Assembly (NCBI RefSeq): GCF_030269925.1
Contig: NC_085135.1
Span: 3,100,753 to 3,164,752, forward strand
Reading direction: 5' to 3'
Source of the DNA: Bombyx mori
Taxonomy: Eukaryota > Arthropoda > Insecta > Lepidoptera > Bombycidae
DNA: 64,000 nucleotides
The translations under genes were made by a program, and so were the position numbers. This document shows, piece after piece, positions 20,080 through 29,120 of this stretch (position 1 is the first letter of the stretch; the number at the start of each line of letters is the position of its first letter). The notes below the pieces were generated by a model. That model saw only the letters and a program-made list of their open reading frames with translations. It ran no database searches and was not told the DNA's origin.

Positions 20080-20556
20080 GCCCCTGTGGACCACGGTCAT
20101 AATACATAAGGCCTAGGCCACAGCATCGTCCTACCTACATCCTTTAGAGCCCCTGTGGACCACGGCGTACGAGACCGCTCAGCACCACAGCATCATTCCC
20201 ATGTGAGCTCTTCATTACGCTATTTATTTTCAGAGCCTCTGTGGACCACGGTCATAAATATAAGGCCCAGGCCACAGCATCGACCTTCCCAATCCTTTAG
20301 AGCCCCTGTGGACCACGGCGTACGAGACCGCTCAGCACCACAGCATCAAACCCTCATAAGCCTAAACAAAAGGCAAGAAAAAAAAAAAAAAAAAACATTA
20401 CTTTTCAGAGCCTCTGGGGACCACGGTCAAAATGATTGACTATGACTGACTAACTTTGACCGACTGAGGCCTAGGCCCCAGCATCATCCTAGTTCCCACT
20501 TCCATTAGAGCCCCTGTGGACCACGGCGTTCGAGACCGCTCAGCGCCACAGCATCA
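20080..20556 (+). repeat. Tandem array with two alternating module types
   Basis: Module A (AGAGCCYCTGTGGACCACGG, then TCATAA..AAGGCC..GGCCACAGCATC) alternates with module B (TTAGAGCCCCTGTGGACCAC, then GGCGTACGAGACCGCTCAGC..CACAGCATC). A-B pairs start at about 20080, 20232 and 20405, a period near 160-170 bp. The module edges AGAGCC and CAGCATC are conserved while the interiors vary. Confidence 0.8.
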
Positions 20557-21025
20557 ATCCTATCTACGAGAAATCAAATCGTGCAATTATGCGTGGAACA
20601 TTTGTATCGATATATCTACGAGTACATAAATCGTGCGAGTAAGCGTGGAGCATTACAAGCACTTCAATATCATCGCTCACCTTCCATGTACAGCATTCCT
20701 ATAACAATTTTGTATAAAGCTTCTCAATCTTTATTCTGTACTACATAAGTACCACAGTGTACGCCCACTACATAAGTACCACAGTGTACGCCAAAACAAC
20801 ATCCTTATCTAGACACCTTAAATAAATCTACGAGAACCTCCGAGAAACCTACGATCAAATCGCATTAATAGTCTCAAACCTACATAGTTACAAGTAACGC
20901 AAGTAGTATAACAGATGCGCTACTCAGAGAAACTTTCTATTCCTGCAGGTCAATGAGAATCAAAGAAAAACCTACGAGAATCAACGAGGCTGGTGCAGAG
21001 CGCGCACCGCCTGTCAGTATGGCCG
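20557..21025. other. Pre-LTR region of element L
   Basis: No gene. A 26-bp direct repeat beginning CTACATAAGTACCACAGTGT occurs twice, at about 20740-20792. TCTACGAGA-like motifs recur from 20567 to 20985. Confidence 0.5.
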
Positions 21026-21595
21026 TGTCGGCGCAAATATGACTATTTACCTACCTATTATAAAAATAATAATGATTCAATGTGATAATCGGATAATCTG
21101 GTCATCAACTAATCACTCTGTGTTTGTTAAGATGAGAAATTGATGTAAAAACAGTCCTGTCAAAACTTGTAAACACGCTGACGTGTACGTCGGCGCAAAT
21201 ATGACTATTTACCTACCTATTATAAAAATAATAATGATTCAATGTTATAATCGGATAATCTGGTCATCAACTAATTACTCTGTGTTTGTTAAGATGAGAA
21301 ATTGATGTAAAAACAGTCCTGTCAAAACTTGTAAACACGCTGACGTGTACCAAGCCCTATAAATACGGCCGTGCTGTCTAACGCTGATTCATTCATGTCC
21401 GAGCCGTAGTACAGTAAGGATCTCTCTGAACGCTGTCACGCTTCTCGTGAAATATACGCAGTTATTGTGAAGTTCTGGTGAAGTTTTGTTTCGGAAGCCC
21501 AAACATGAATTATCGTCAACAAAGCGATAACCGTGACGTCAGCAATGCTGACGTCACACTTTTTAAAAAACGTTCCTTCAGTATCTCCCCCGACA
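21026..21595 (+). repeat. Right LTR of element L
   Basis: 570 bp, with the same duplicated 162-bp unit (21027-21188, 21189-21350) and TATA box as the left LTR. Near-identity indicates a recent insertion relative to the decayed interior. Confidence 0.85.
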
Positions 21596-21603
21596 TATAT
21601 ATT

Positions 21604-21647
21604 ATATTAATAATTTTACTTTTATTAAAAAGTAAAATGATTAATAT
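21604..21647. repeat. 20-bp inverted repeat with ATTA loop, right side
   Basis: Arms 21604-21623 and 21628-21647 pair with one mismatch around ATTA (21624-21627). It is a near copy of the hairpin at 15356-15401. Element L inserted at TATA between the two. Confidence 0.88.
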
Positions 21648-22010
21648 GGAAACCGATCACTAAGGATTTTTCTGCTTTTTGTGAAGGATCATCAACTCCT
21701 ATTGTTCACAGAAAAAAATCAAATGCAGGAGAAACTGTGCCTTATTCAGCTATAGTGTGGATGCAGTTCCGAAAAAATGAGATGGGTTCAATGTTCTACA
21801 AAATTTCATTTGACCAGGAAACATTCGATTAAGTCAGTTTTATTAGGATCAAACGAAGAGCATGTTTGATGCCCACGACGAAACCTATTCGAGAAACTCG
21901 AAAACCCATTTCAAGACTGAAATACAACGACTTACAAAAATCTTTGCGGTGGATTCCATCCATGTTTCATGAATATTAAAAGAATCTTCCATGAGCGGAA
22001 GTTCCTGACT
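21628..22010 (+). pseudogene. DUF7869-type protein gene, C-terminal part
   Basis: This continues the gene broken at 15300-15402. The frame reads KSKMINMETDH, then FSAFCEGSSTPIVHRKKSN, YSAIVWMQFRKNEMG and KISFDQETFD. After a stop it resumes with TRKPISRLKYNDLQKSLRW and IPSMFHEY. The order and the closing I-P-x-x-Y/F-H pattern fit the C-terminus of DUF7869-type proteins. FIKSCSR at the left break joins naturally to KSKMIN here, which defines the original gene junction. Confidence 0.62.
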
Positions 22011-22415
22011 TGCCTTAAGCCTGCGAGTGAGCTATTAGTCTCTTAAAAATAATCAGATAAATAAATGTTTCAATTTCTTAGCACAGACTTATGATTTTTA
22101 TTATATACAATAAATCCTCCTGTCTCCCTCGACCCCTTCAAAATTATTTCCAAGTACATTTTGATTACCTCATAATATTGTATACCTCTGAGAAATACAT
22201 TTTTTTTAAAGGTATATAGCCTCAAGTCCATAAAATTAGATAATAGATAGATTTATCGTAATTATGTATAATTCATGATACTTCCCTCTATTTATTATAA
22301 AAAAAACAGCTAAGTTAATTACTCAGCCTCTATTAAAACTTTCTCAAAATTACATTCAAAATTTCACTACGCGCATTTTTGCCTCTCCTGTAAAATTTGA
22401 CTTTAGGCTCTTAAT
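22011..22415. other. Right interior of the TIR transposon, no gene
   Basis: AT-rich sequence with a TATACCTCT subterminal motif near 22185 that resembles the right TIR. Confidence 0.45.
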
Positions 22416-22437
22416 GTTGTATACCTCTAGGGTACAG
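22416..22437 (-). repeat. Right terminal inverted repeat of the DUF7869-type transposon
   Basis: 22-bp terminus, read inward on the minus strand, matching 13303-13324 at 18 of 22 positions. Followed by AATT at 22438-22441. Confidence 0.72.
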
Positions 22438-22441
22438 AATT

Positions 22442-22893
22442 ATAATCGTAACTATAATTGTTATGAAAATAGTACAGGTCAACGAACTTCACATATCGTA
22501 AATCGAGGTAAACACTCAGGCGATCAGCGCCAGCGTCAGCATTTTCGCGGACGACCGATGAATTATCAGCGTGTACAGCATAACACGCAAGAGTCCAATG
22601 TCCAAGACAACTTGCGCAACGATAACGCAAATAATTATGACAACTTAGAGTTTTTCGCACCTAAACAGTGCACTCATTCGATTTTTAGTTATAGTAATTT
22701 TTGTGTAATTAAGTGTCAACTTAAAAATAGTAATATCGATCTTAATTTATTAATCGATAGTGCAGCTAGTTTATGTGTACTTAAGTATGAATGGTTGTCG
22801 CGACATAAGAATTTATTGAATTTAGTAAAACATGATAAGACGACGGACACGAATAAATGTAGAACAGATATTGTTCACGACGGACATAGATAG
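22442..22893 (+). pseudogene. Gypsy G gag C-terminus and aspartic protease
   Basis: The frame resumes with an Asn/Arg/Gln-rich segment (NRNYNCYENSTGQR, RGKHSGDQRQRQHFRGRP) typical of a basic gag tail. It then reaches the protease with NSNIDLNLLIDSAASLCVLK, where DSA is the catalytic triad. The frame ends at 22891-22893 after DIVHDGHR, shortly past the protease start, so the protease is truncated. Reverse transcriptase, expected next, is absent. Unrelated LTR-like DNA and LINE S occupy the space to 26824. Confidence 0.72.
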
Positions 22894-23310
22894 TTTTAAA
22901 AGTAGATAGAAAATATAGTTATAGGTTGGCTGTAAAATAATAGAAAATGTCCGTAACAAATAAATGAATAGTATGTTAAAATAAGTTATGTGAAAAATGA
23001 CTGTGAAATAAATAGAGAGAATAGAAATAGCTAAAACATAGAAATAAGTTAATATTGTAAATATTATTTTGTAAATAAAGATTGGTCCTCGTGGTCTTTA
23101 ATTTGGCGTGGGAACGCAGGAGCGAGTCACAATACGGGCGAGCGCTAATGGAGCGACCAGGCAAACAATAGGCGAGCGAGGCGGCCGAGAGAACAATAGA
23201 CGCCCACCGTGCTCGGACTCATAATAGCGCTGGACGAGTGCGCGTGGGCGACCATAAATAGAGGGCCTACCTCGCTGCAAATTCGCTTGAGCTACTGACC
23301 TTCGCCTCTA
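22894..23310 (+). repeat. LTR-like sequence of unknown element (left part)
   Basis: AT-rich to about 23090 with AATAAAG (about 23077), then GC-rich with a possible TATA motif, CATAAATAGAGG, at about 23252. With 26244-26824 it could form one LTR or leader interrupted by LINE S. Ends not defined. Confidence 0.35.
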
Positions 23311-23324
23311 CTAGAACGGTCGGG

Positions 23325-25769
23325 GTGAGGGTCCACGTACCGGGGGCCGAATTGCGGATTTATGCCGCGTATCGACCCCCGGGTCCTGATTTTGTCGAGG
23401 ACGATATTAGACGGGCCTTGAACCATGATCGCCATCCGGCCTTGGTGGTCGGGGACCTCAATGCGAAACATGTCGCTTGGGGCTCCCGAATCATCACGCC
23501 GCCCGGAAGGCGATTGTACGAGGATGCCGAAAGGGGGGACTACTGCGTGGTCGGCCCCAACGAACCCACCCACGTTCCAACGTTGGCCCGGTACCAACCG
23601 GACGTTTTGGACGTGTGTGTTCACAAGGGGCTACGGTGCCCTCTAGCGATAGAGGCACTGTACGACCTGAGTACCCCTCACCTACCGATCTTGGTCACGG
23701 TGGGTTTGGGGCTCACTCGGGTCGCGACATCCCCTCTCAGGCCTAGGGTCGACTGGCAGTCCTTTACGGGACTGCTGGCCGACCAATCCTTGTTTCAAGA
23801 CCCGTCTACCCCTGATGAGGTCGACACGGCGGCCTCCCGTCTCGTCGACACCATCAGGGGAGCCCTGGACCAAGTGACGACTCTGGTACCCAGCGGGGGG
23901 CCCAGAGCGGAACTCCCGGTGCACCTCAAGACGTTAATTCGTCGGAAGAGGGCACTGAGGAGGCTCTGGGCGACATATAGGTGTCCCAGGATTAAGCGCG
24001 AGCTCAATCGACTTGAGGGTGAGCTGGCGACTAAGATGCGGACTTACCGGGGTGATTCCTGGGAGGGGGGACTGTTGGACGCGTCCGACGACCGTACGAT
24101 GGCCCCCCTTCACCGCATCTGTCGCCGGCTCACCAACAAGCCTTCCCCCACTTGCCCCTTGGAGGACGAGGGGGGAAGACGGTGTTTTACACCGTTGGCT
24201 CGTGCTGAAGTCCTGGCCAACTCGCTGGAGCGGCAGTTCACTCCGAATGTCTCTGCACCCTCGATGGCTGCATTCCATCGCGAGGTGTCAGAGAGCGTAA
24301 TCCAACTCCTCAAACCGGAATCGCCGGGAGTCGAGCTGGGAGATGACGACTTAGTCACTCCCAGCGAGGTGCGCCTCCTCATCAAGTTGATGAAGAGGCG
24401 CAAAGCCCCCGGCGAGGACGGTATTCCTCCCCTCGCCCTACAAAACCTCCCTCCCTCAATCGTGTCAGCAATGACACGATTGTTTAATTCCATTCTCCGG
24501 GTAGGACACTTCCCTGGAACTTGGAAACTGGGCAAGATCATCGTCTTGCTCAAACCCGGCAAAGACAGGAGAAAGCCCTCCAGTTACCGACCGATTACCT
24601 TGCTCTCGCACGTGGGCAAGTTGTTCGAGCGGCTGCTCCTGAGGAGAATATCGCCGTATATTCTCCTCAGGCCGGAGCAATTCGGCTTTAGAAGCGGCCA
24701 CTCGACGACTCTGCAACTGACCCGTGTCCTGCATCACTTGGCGGACCGGCGAAACTCGGGCCAATACACGGTCGCGGTCCTTCTCGATATCGAGAAGGCC
24801 TTCGACCGTGTGTGGCACGAGGGGCTGGTCCACAAGCTGCGGGACGCGGGCCTACCGCACGCTCACGTGCGACTGCTCGGGTCGTATCTGGAGGGCAGAA
24901 CCTTCTTTGTCGCGGTCGAGGGCGCACGGTCTTCCGAGCGTCCCATTAAGGCCGGGGTTCCCCAGGGTAGTGTCCTATCTCCTATCCTATACGCCCTCTA
25001 CACCAATGACATCCCCACCCTGGAGGGTCACCTTCGGGCGTGGGAGGAGGACGTGAAGTTGGCCTTGTTCGCTGACGACTCGGCCTACTTCTCGTCCTCT
25101 CCGTTCCCCTCTGCAGCCATCATGAGGATGCAGAGGCTTTTGGATTTACTGCCCCAGTGGCTGGACCGTTGGAGAGTCGCGGTCAATGTGGGAAAGACCG
25201 CGGCCTTACTCTACGGTCCGGTCCGTATCAGAGTCGTCCCAAAGAAACTCAGCCTCCGAGGTGTGAATGTCGAGTTCAGGACCACGGTCCGGTATCTCGG
25301 ATGCGACATCGACCGCTCTTTGAGCATGGTCGCGCACGTCAACCGAGTCATCGGTCAGGCTCGCGCGGCCATGTTCTTGTTGCGGCCGGTGTTTGCGTCC
25401 GGGCTTCCGACCAGGACCAAACTCGCCATTTACAAGACATACGTCCGTTCCCGCCTCACATACGCTGCTGCGGCCTGGTATCACCTGTTATCACCGTCCC
25501 AGCGATCTAGGTTGCAGGCCCAGCAGAGTCTTTCCCTCCGCATTATCGTCGGGGCCGGGCAGTACGTCAGAAATGACGTTATTGCCCGGGACCTAGGTGT
25601 GGAGTCGCTCGTGGAGTTTGTGACTAGGCTCGCCCGTAATATGTACAAGCGAGCCGAAAACGGGCCCCATGAGCATCTCCACAGCATAGCCCCGCTGCAC
25701 GCCAGACCACCGGATGGTACGGCGTTGCCGCGGGAGCTATTGGTACCCCCGACGATCGTTCGGAGATAA
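23325..25769 (+). CDS. LINE S ORF2 (814 codons), endonuclease (partial) and reverse transcriptase
   Basis: The frame is open for 814 codons. The endonuclease lacks its N-terminus: RIYAAYRPPGPDFVED, PALVVGDLNAKHVAWGS and PDVLDVCVHKG are present, with the histidine motif as LSTPHLPILV. Reverse transcriptase covers about residues 330-640: RKAPGEDGIPPLAL, PSSYRPITLLSHVGKLFER, EQFGFRSGHSTTLQLTRVL, LLDIEKAFDRVWHEGL, KAGVPQGSVLSPILY and the catalytic LALFADDSAYFSS. The C-terminus carries the RYLGCDIDRSLS and RLTYAAAAWYH blocks. The first codon is GTG and is not a real start; the true start was lost. Motif order fits the Jockey clade. An ORF this long without stops points to a young copy, yet it cannot act without a complete endonuclease. 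Confidence 0.86.
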   Translation: MRVHVPGAELRIYAAYRPPGPDFVEDDIRRALNHDRHPALVVGDLNAKHVAWGSRIITPPGRRLYEDAERGDYCVVGPNEPTHVPTLARYQPDVLDVCVHKGLRCPLAIEALYDLSTPHLPILVTVGLGLTRVATSPLRPRVDWQSFTGLLADQSLFQDPSTPDEVDTAASRLVDTIRGALDQVTTLVPSGGPRAELPVHLKTLIRRKRALRRLWATYRCPRIKRELNRLEGELATKMRTYRGDSWEGGLLDASDDRTMAPLHRICRRLTNKPSPTCPLEDEGGRRCFTPLARAEVLANSLERQFTPNVSAPSMAAFHREVSESVIQLLKPESPGVELGDDDLVTPSEVRLLIKLMKRRKAPGEDGIPPLALQNLPPSIVSAMTRLFNSILRVGHFPGTWKLGKIIVLLKPGKDRRKPSSYRPITLLSHVGKLFERLLLRRISPYILLRPEQFGFRSGHSTTLQLTRVLHHLADRRNSGQYTVAVLLDIEKAFDRVWHEGLVHKLRDAGLPHAHVRLLGSYLEGRTFFVAVEGARSSERPIKAGVPQGSVLSPILYALYTNDIPTLEGHLRAWEEDVKLALFADDSAYFSSSPFPSAAIMRMQRLLDLLPQWLDRWRVAVNVGKTAALLYGPVRIRVVPKKLSLRGVNVEFRTTVRYLGCDIDRSLSMVAHVNRVIGQARAAMFLLRPVFASGLPTRTKLAIYKTYVRSRLTYAAAAWYHLLSPSQRSRLQAQQSLSLRIIVGAGQYVRNDVIARDLGVESLVEFVTRLARNMYKRAENGPHEHLHSIAPLHARPPDGTALPRELLVPPTIVRR

Positions 25770-26243
25770 AGCTCCTCGCCGGCTGTGAGGCCGGGGAGGA
25801 CCTATGAGCGCCCCTCTCGGAGCTGAGTTTCATCAGCCTCTAGCCCCACGCCTCTTGCCCGTTTGGCGGGTCCCCCGTATGGGGACCGCGGCTGCACCCC
25901 GTAGGTGCAGCCTCATTTCCATGAGGGGCTTTGACCCCACCCCCCACCCCCTTTTGGGATGGGGTGTTCTTACCCGCTGCAGTCCTCCCCCCCATCAATA
26001 TTGTATAACGATGGGGAGAGAGAGGGGGAGAGGACTGCAGCGCGGAGTGCGGATTTGCTCTCTCCCCCATATTAGGTTAAGTTAGATTAGGATTAGGTTT
26101 AGGTGTGACGGCGCGCGCTGTCCCGGCACTCCACGGAGTGCAGGAACGGCGCGCTGTCGTCGCTTAGATGTAAGTTAGATTAAGTTAGGTGTACTTTAGG
26201 TTAAGCTAGGATAAGATAAAATTATAAAAAAAAAAAAAAAACA
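25770..26243 (+). other. 3' UTR and poly(A) of LINE S
   Basis: Conserved with 45608-45935. It includes GCTGTGAGGCCGGGGAGGAC, a GGGGTTTTGACCCC-like palindromic area and irregular TTAGG/TTAGAT repeats near the end. Confidence 0.65.
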
Positions 26244-26824
26244 GTATGGAGGAGAGCAGCAGCCGCCCCCGGAAGAAGAAGGGAAGAAAGAAGAAAGAAG
26301 AAAGAAAGGAAGAAAGAAGAAGGAAGAAAGAAGATGAAGAAGTGAAGACAGAAATCGTCCCACCACTTACCTCGAGCCTGTATACAGTCCATCCCGCAGT
26401 GCATCACCCCTGCCTTAATAGGCGGGGAGCTACAAGTCCGGGTAGAGGGGTTTCCCCGAGGCCCGCTCCGCGCCCCCGCAAGGGGACGCGACGACCCCAC
26501 GACTGCAAATTCAGTTCGAGACAGCGAGCCGGCGAGTCAAGACCTCTCCAGAAGAAGAGGAGAGAGCCAACCGAACAAGAAGAGACTCGCTCCTACGCCC
26601 TGCGTCGGTCAAGCCACGAGGACCGTGTGAACGCCATACTGAAGCCTTCGTTATTTTCCTCGAACCAATCCCAGCACCCGTTCCGCGACAGCCACTGCGG
26701 CAATACTCGAGCCACCACGTTTCAACGAGTAAGAAGTCTAAAAATCACACGTGGTGGCCGAAACCTGAGCGGTGGCCGTCCGGAATACTATGGGACATAT
26801 TTATTTAAATATTATAAATAATCA
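26244..26824 (+). repeat. LTR-like sequence of unknown element (right part), with GAA-rich tract
   Basis: A purine tract of GAA/GGA units (26270-26345) is followed by GC-rich sequence and GTGGTGGCCGAAACCTGAGC at about 26750, which may be a primer binding site. A 191-codon open frame (26246-26821) is compositionally biased and I doubt it is a gene. Confidence 0.35.
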
Positions 26825-28404
26825 TGTGAATTTTGCACAACGCAGCTGCAGATGCATTGAGCCGGATACCTTTTACATCCAACAGCTTAAAGAAAATGCA
26901 ACAGCATGTAGTATCGTTCATGACAAGAGCACAGGCTCGTAGATTACGAATTGACTGTGACAATTATAACATGACTACGGAGGTATCCTCTACTCCAAGG
27001 CCTGATCAACCTAAAGTAGTGGAAATCCTCAAACGACCAATTCACGGCGTTGAATTGATTCTATTTTGTAATAAAAATATATTAAAACAGATAGAAAAAT
27101 TCAAACATTTTACTAGTGATAATGGTAATTGCAAATTCGTGCCTGAAAAATCAGCAATTTTTATAATTTCTCAATCGTTGTCTACCGTAAGTGTGTTAAT
27201 GAGAGAATTATAACGTTTTTGCAAGCAAATCAAAATAAACGTGCTCGTAATAATTAAAAGCAAGCGCTATGAACGATTTGTAAACAATTTTATAAAGGAA
27301 ATGAGCCATTTGAAAGATTTTCCCAAGTTACTTGTTATTAAAGATGTGACAAGTATTACTGACAAAGACACAAAGACTGTGATCCTAAATGACTTCCACC
27401 TGTTACCCACGAGTGGCCACGCGGGGGTAAACAGAATGTTAAATAATATTAGGAAGTATTATTATTGGCCAGGAATGACCAATGACGTATCAGAATACGT
27501 AAAGAAATGTAAAAGTTGTCAGATTCAAAAGCATTCCAATAGACATACAAAGGAGCCAATGGTTATCACATCCACGGCATCCACTGCTTTTGAGAGAGTT
27601 AGTTTAGATTTAATGGGGTCATTAGATGTAGATAATTTTAATTATAAGGATATTCTGACGTTACAATGTGATCTGACTAAATATGTTGAAGCTTATCCTT
27701 TAGAAAATAAGGATACAGTTTCAGTAGCGCGATCATTTGTAAATAATTTTATTCTGAGGTATGGTATCCCTACAGAAATAATAACAGACCAGGGAACAGA
27801 GTTTATGTCATCAGTATTTACTGAAATTTGCAATTTATTGCATGTAAAAAAACTGCATTCAACAGCTTATCATCATGAGACTCTTGGAGGTTTGGAAAAC
27901 ACTCATAAGGTTCTAGGTGCTTATCTTAGGATTCAGTGTGATAATAATAAAACAGATTGGAGCAGTTGGCTTCCATTCTGGTGCTTTTCATTTAACACTA
28001 CAGTTCACTCTGAGACAAAATACACGCCATTTGAATTAGTATTTGGTAAACATTGTAATCTACCATCTAACATAGAACAAAATTCATATGTTGATCCCTT
28101 ATATAATCCTGATTCTTACCCTTTAGAACTAAAGTACAGACTTCAAAGAGCACAAGCTGAAGCAAGAAACAATTTGTCATTTAATAAAAAATTAAGAAAA
28201 ATAAATTTTGACAAAACTATTAACTCAATAAAATATAAGAAAGGAGATTTAGTATTAATTAAAAATCAAGTAGGAGATAAGTTAGATAAGATTTATTTAG
28301 GACCATACGAAGTCATAGAAGATGTCTCACCAAATATTAAAATCTTAAAGGATAATAAAGCATACATAATTCATAAAAATAATACAAAGAAGTTTGTAAC
28401 TTAA
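26825..28404 (+). pseudogene. Gypsy G RNase H end and integrase
   Basis: HNAAADALSRIPFTSN (about 26833) is the end of the RNase H domain. After a connecting region the integrase has its HHCC finger (HAGVNRMLNNIRKYYYWPGM, then CKSCQIQKH). The catalytic core shows the first acidic residue in SLDLMGSLD, the second in IITDQGTEFMS and the glutamate in GGLENTHKVLGAY. Chromatin-contact and C-terminal parts follow (KYTPFELVFGKHCNLPS, YKKGDLVLIKNQVGDKLDKI, LGPYEV). A TAA at 27211-27213 is the only interruption; the frame is the same on both sides. The stop at 28402-28404 is about 110 bp from the polypurine tract. Confidence 0.88.
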
Positions 28405-28513
28405 AATATTGTTTTATTGGATTTTTGTTAGTAACGTATGAAATTTAATAATATATTGTGTAATTTAGTTTTAATAAAAAAAAAGAAGGAATTATGTAAT
28501 AATATTTTTTTTT

Positions 28514-28528
28514 AAAAAGGGGGGGAGG
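28514..28528 (+). promoter_or_regulatory. Polypurine tract of gypsy element G
   Basis: AAAAAGGGGGGGAGG directly abuts the right LTR, the expected plus-strand priming site. Confidence 0.75.
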
Positions 28529-28647
28529 TGTAGTGTGCAGCTCCCCTAACCTTATATTTGTAACTGCACACACTAAATTATAACAGTATTACACGAATTG
28601 TCGACTTGAACAGTTCTCTTTTATTTCACCTACAACACTCCAATACA
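28529..28647 (+). repeat. 3' LTR of gypsy element G
   Basis: 119 bp, near-identical to 12424-12542, followed by the TCTA target duplication. Confidence 0.92.
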
Positions 28648-29120
28648 TCTACAGCTTCTGAGGAAAGGCGGACTCACGTTGAAATTGGCTAGGTGGTGGG
28701 TCCAACCAACGTGGTCAGCAGTACGACTGTACAATCGAGTACCGGCCTGGTGCTCGCATGGCGCGCGGATGCCCTGAACAGAAACCTAGTCAATTCTTCT
28801 TCAGGTAGACTGTAGACAGTAATACACATGTACTGAACGTTTTACAAATACAGCAAATCGAACAAGACTGGATTATGACGGTACAAACTGCAGATGACGA
28901 GGTAAATAAAATCATTCTGACCCTTCATCGGTGGAGGTAGCGGACATACACAATAACTACAGACTGAAGAACGGCCACGTTTACCGCGTGGTAGGTAACG
29001 ATATAAAACGGTTGGTACCCAAAAGTGTGCGCTGGCAAATTTTAAAAATGAACCACGATGACGTTAGCGATTGTGGTTTTGATAAAGGTACGAGTTTCAC
29101 CAGTAAGGTATTTCAAGATT
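28648..29120 (+). pseudogene. Gypsy-like pol remnant H, end of RT to integrase (right half)
   Basis: LQLLRKGGLTLKLA, at the cut, is late reverse transcriptase, so RT sequence between the two halves of H was deleted before or during decay. RADALNRN marks the RNase H end (about 28755). Then VADIHNNYRLKNGHVYRVVG and LVPKSVRWQILKMNHDDV lead to the integrase finger, and GTSFTSKVFQDF (about 29085) is the middle of the integrase core. Frames change several times. Confidence 0.75.

Larger units (their letters stand above)
15402..21599 (+). mobile_element. LTR retrotransposon L inside the DUF7869-type gene
   Basis: Two long direct repeats (15406-15975 and 21026-21595, 570 bp each) start TG and end CA and are flanked by TATA (15402-15405, 21596-21599). 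The interior includes a degenerate integrase (17985-18185), a Bm1 SINE, a second copy of the repeat seen at 241-660, and a tandem array before the right LTR. I found no obvious primer binding site after the left LTR (it reads TCAGAAGTG) and no polypurine tract before the right LTR, so the internal edges are decayed or unusual. Orientation is taken from the integrase and the TATA box. Confidence 0.75.
13299..22441 (+). mobile_element. TIR DNA transposon with DUF7869-type gene, TSD AATT
   Basis: The left terminus begins CTGTACCTCAGAGGTAAACA at 13303. The right terminus, read inward on the other strand from 22437, begins CTGTACCCTAGAGGTATACA. Over 22 positions 18 match. Both ends are flanked by AATT (13299-13302 and 22438-22441). 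Removing the element plus one AATT joins two pieces of gypsy G gag in the same frame, with the same Asn/Tyr-rich composition on both sides. The element is 9.1 kb now but about 2.9 kb without the LTR element inside it. It carries a single decayed gene that matches the DUF7869 pattern. A 4-bp TSD recalls Sola-type elements, but that superfamily assignment is unverified. Confidence 0.75.
23311..26243 (+). mobile_element. Jockey-clade LINE S, 5'-truncated
   Basis: This begins inside the endonuclease of ORF2 and runs through ORF2 (to 25769), a 3' UTR and a poly(A) run (26226-26241). A second, shorter copy lies at 44672-45935. The 3' UTR holds degenerate TTAGG-like stretches (about 26070-26106 and 26170-26210). 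No TSD could be found. Confidence 0.85.
12420..28651 (+). mobile_element. Ty3/gypsy LTR retrotransposon G with nested insertions
   Basis: The two 119-bp LTRs (12424-12542 and 28529-28647) are almost identical, start with TG and end with CA, and are flanked by TCTA (12420-12423 and 28648-28651). TGGCGACCC directly after the left LTR is a primer-binding-site candidate. AAAAAGGGGGGGAGG directly before the right LTR is a polypurine tract. Inside are a gag start (13094-13180), gag end plus protease (22442-22893) and RNase H-end plus integrase (26825-28404), all plus strand. The reverse transcriptase itself is missing. A DNA transposon and LINE S have inserted into it. Confidence 0.9.

Noticed and set aside
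20080..20556. CRISPR-like array
   Set aside because: Units are long, contiguous and imperfect with no unique spacers, in a eukaryotic retroelement context; it is a tandem array.
26246..26821. 191-codon open frame beginning MEESSSRPRKKKGRKKKEER
   Set aside because: Dominated by a GAA/GGA simple repeat and unrelated GC-rich text. It lies in LTR-like DNA between LINE S and the gypsy pol, with no homology I can recognise.
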